Shown in pieces: positions 63,826 through 64,000 of a stretch of 64,000 bases of DNA. The stretch is taken from assembly GCF_018991925.1 (NCBI RefSeq), contig NW_024753828.1, positions 5,432,339 to 5,496,338 of the forward strand, in the 5' to 3' direction. Under the pieces are notes generated by a model that did no database searches, was not told the DNA's origin, and saw nothing but the letters and a program-made list of their open reading frames with translations. The DNA is from Homarus americanus. Its lineage: Eukaryota; Arthropoda; Malacostraca; Decapoda; Nephropidae. Both the position numbers and the translations under genes were made by a program. Position 1 is the stretch's first letter. Each line of letters begins with the position of its first letter.

Positions 63826-64000
63826 TACACAATTTTGCATCAGCAAGAGTTACCCGACATCGAGGGCACATTGGCCTATTAGGCCAGTGAACCAACAGAA
63901 TATCTTTGGGAGACCTACTTGGCAGCCCACATCAGTACCCTCTCTCTCCTATTTTGATGAGTGTGTGCAAGACACACTGTATGACATAATTCATTAAATA

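Overview
This is a eukaryotic, AT-rich, intron-rich window, most likely from an arthropod and probably a decapod crustacean. The reasons are telomere-like AACCT/TTAGG repeats scattered through introns, short exons between long repeat-filled introns, and protein sequences closest to arthropod/vertebrate orthologues. The species assignment is inference. No operons, rRNA, tRNA or CRISPR arrays are visible. Three protein-coding genes can be assembled exon by exon, with splice phases that agree at every junction.

Gene 1 (minus strand, 43312 to 18635) is a complete MAP kinase kinase 4 (MKK4/SEK1, JNK/p38 pathway). It has ten exons and encodes 406 residues. An extra phase-compatible 459-nt exon (34953-35411) would add 153 Ser/Pro/His-rich residues between the JNK-docking motif and the kinase domain. 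Gene 2 (plus strand, 44325 to 47201) is a three-exon TMEM14-family membrane protein of 109 residues, head-to-head with MKK4 about 1 kb away. Gene 3 (minus strand, 59705 to 55280) is a five-exon homologue of 2',3'-cyclic-nucleotide 3'-phosphodiesterase (CNPase, 521 residues). It has an N-terminal P-loop polynucleotide-kinase-like domain and a C-terminal 2H phosphoesterase domain. It lacks the vertebrate C-terminal prenylation box and instead begins with an N-myristoylation consensus.

The rest is repeat-derived or unassigned. It includes TA-flanked miniature transposons (pogo/Tigger-like at 1196, 22973, 53891, 61025, 63511 and others), two Tc1/mariner-superfamily relics with residual transposase coding (39607-40022, 60271-60942), a TTAA-flanked piggyBac-type miniature element (31729-31870), a gag-like retroelement relic between long inverted repeats (about 2264-4125), a LINE reverse-transcriptase tail (about 50006-50335) and tRNA-derived SINE copies (about 16283 and 22015). 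There are also several minisatellites, two of them built from the same unit in opposite orientations on either side of the MKK4 3' exons.

Layout: 1-16.2 kb has no recognisable gene, only mobile-element relics. 16.2-18.6 kb holds a SINE and a minisatellite 3' of MKK4. 18.6-43.3 kb is MKK4. 43.3-44.3 kb is the shared divergent upstream region. 44.3-47.2 kb is TMEM14. 47.2-55.3 kb is intergenic with transposon and LINE debris and a 34-bp minisatellite. 55.3-59.7 kb is CNPase. 59.7-64 kb is repeat-rich upstream sequence. Nothing suggests that the three genes work in one pathway. The best candidates for novelty are the MKK4 cassette exon and the apparently re-engineered membrane anchor of the arthropod CNPase.
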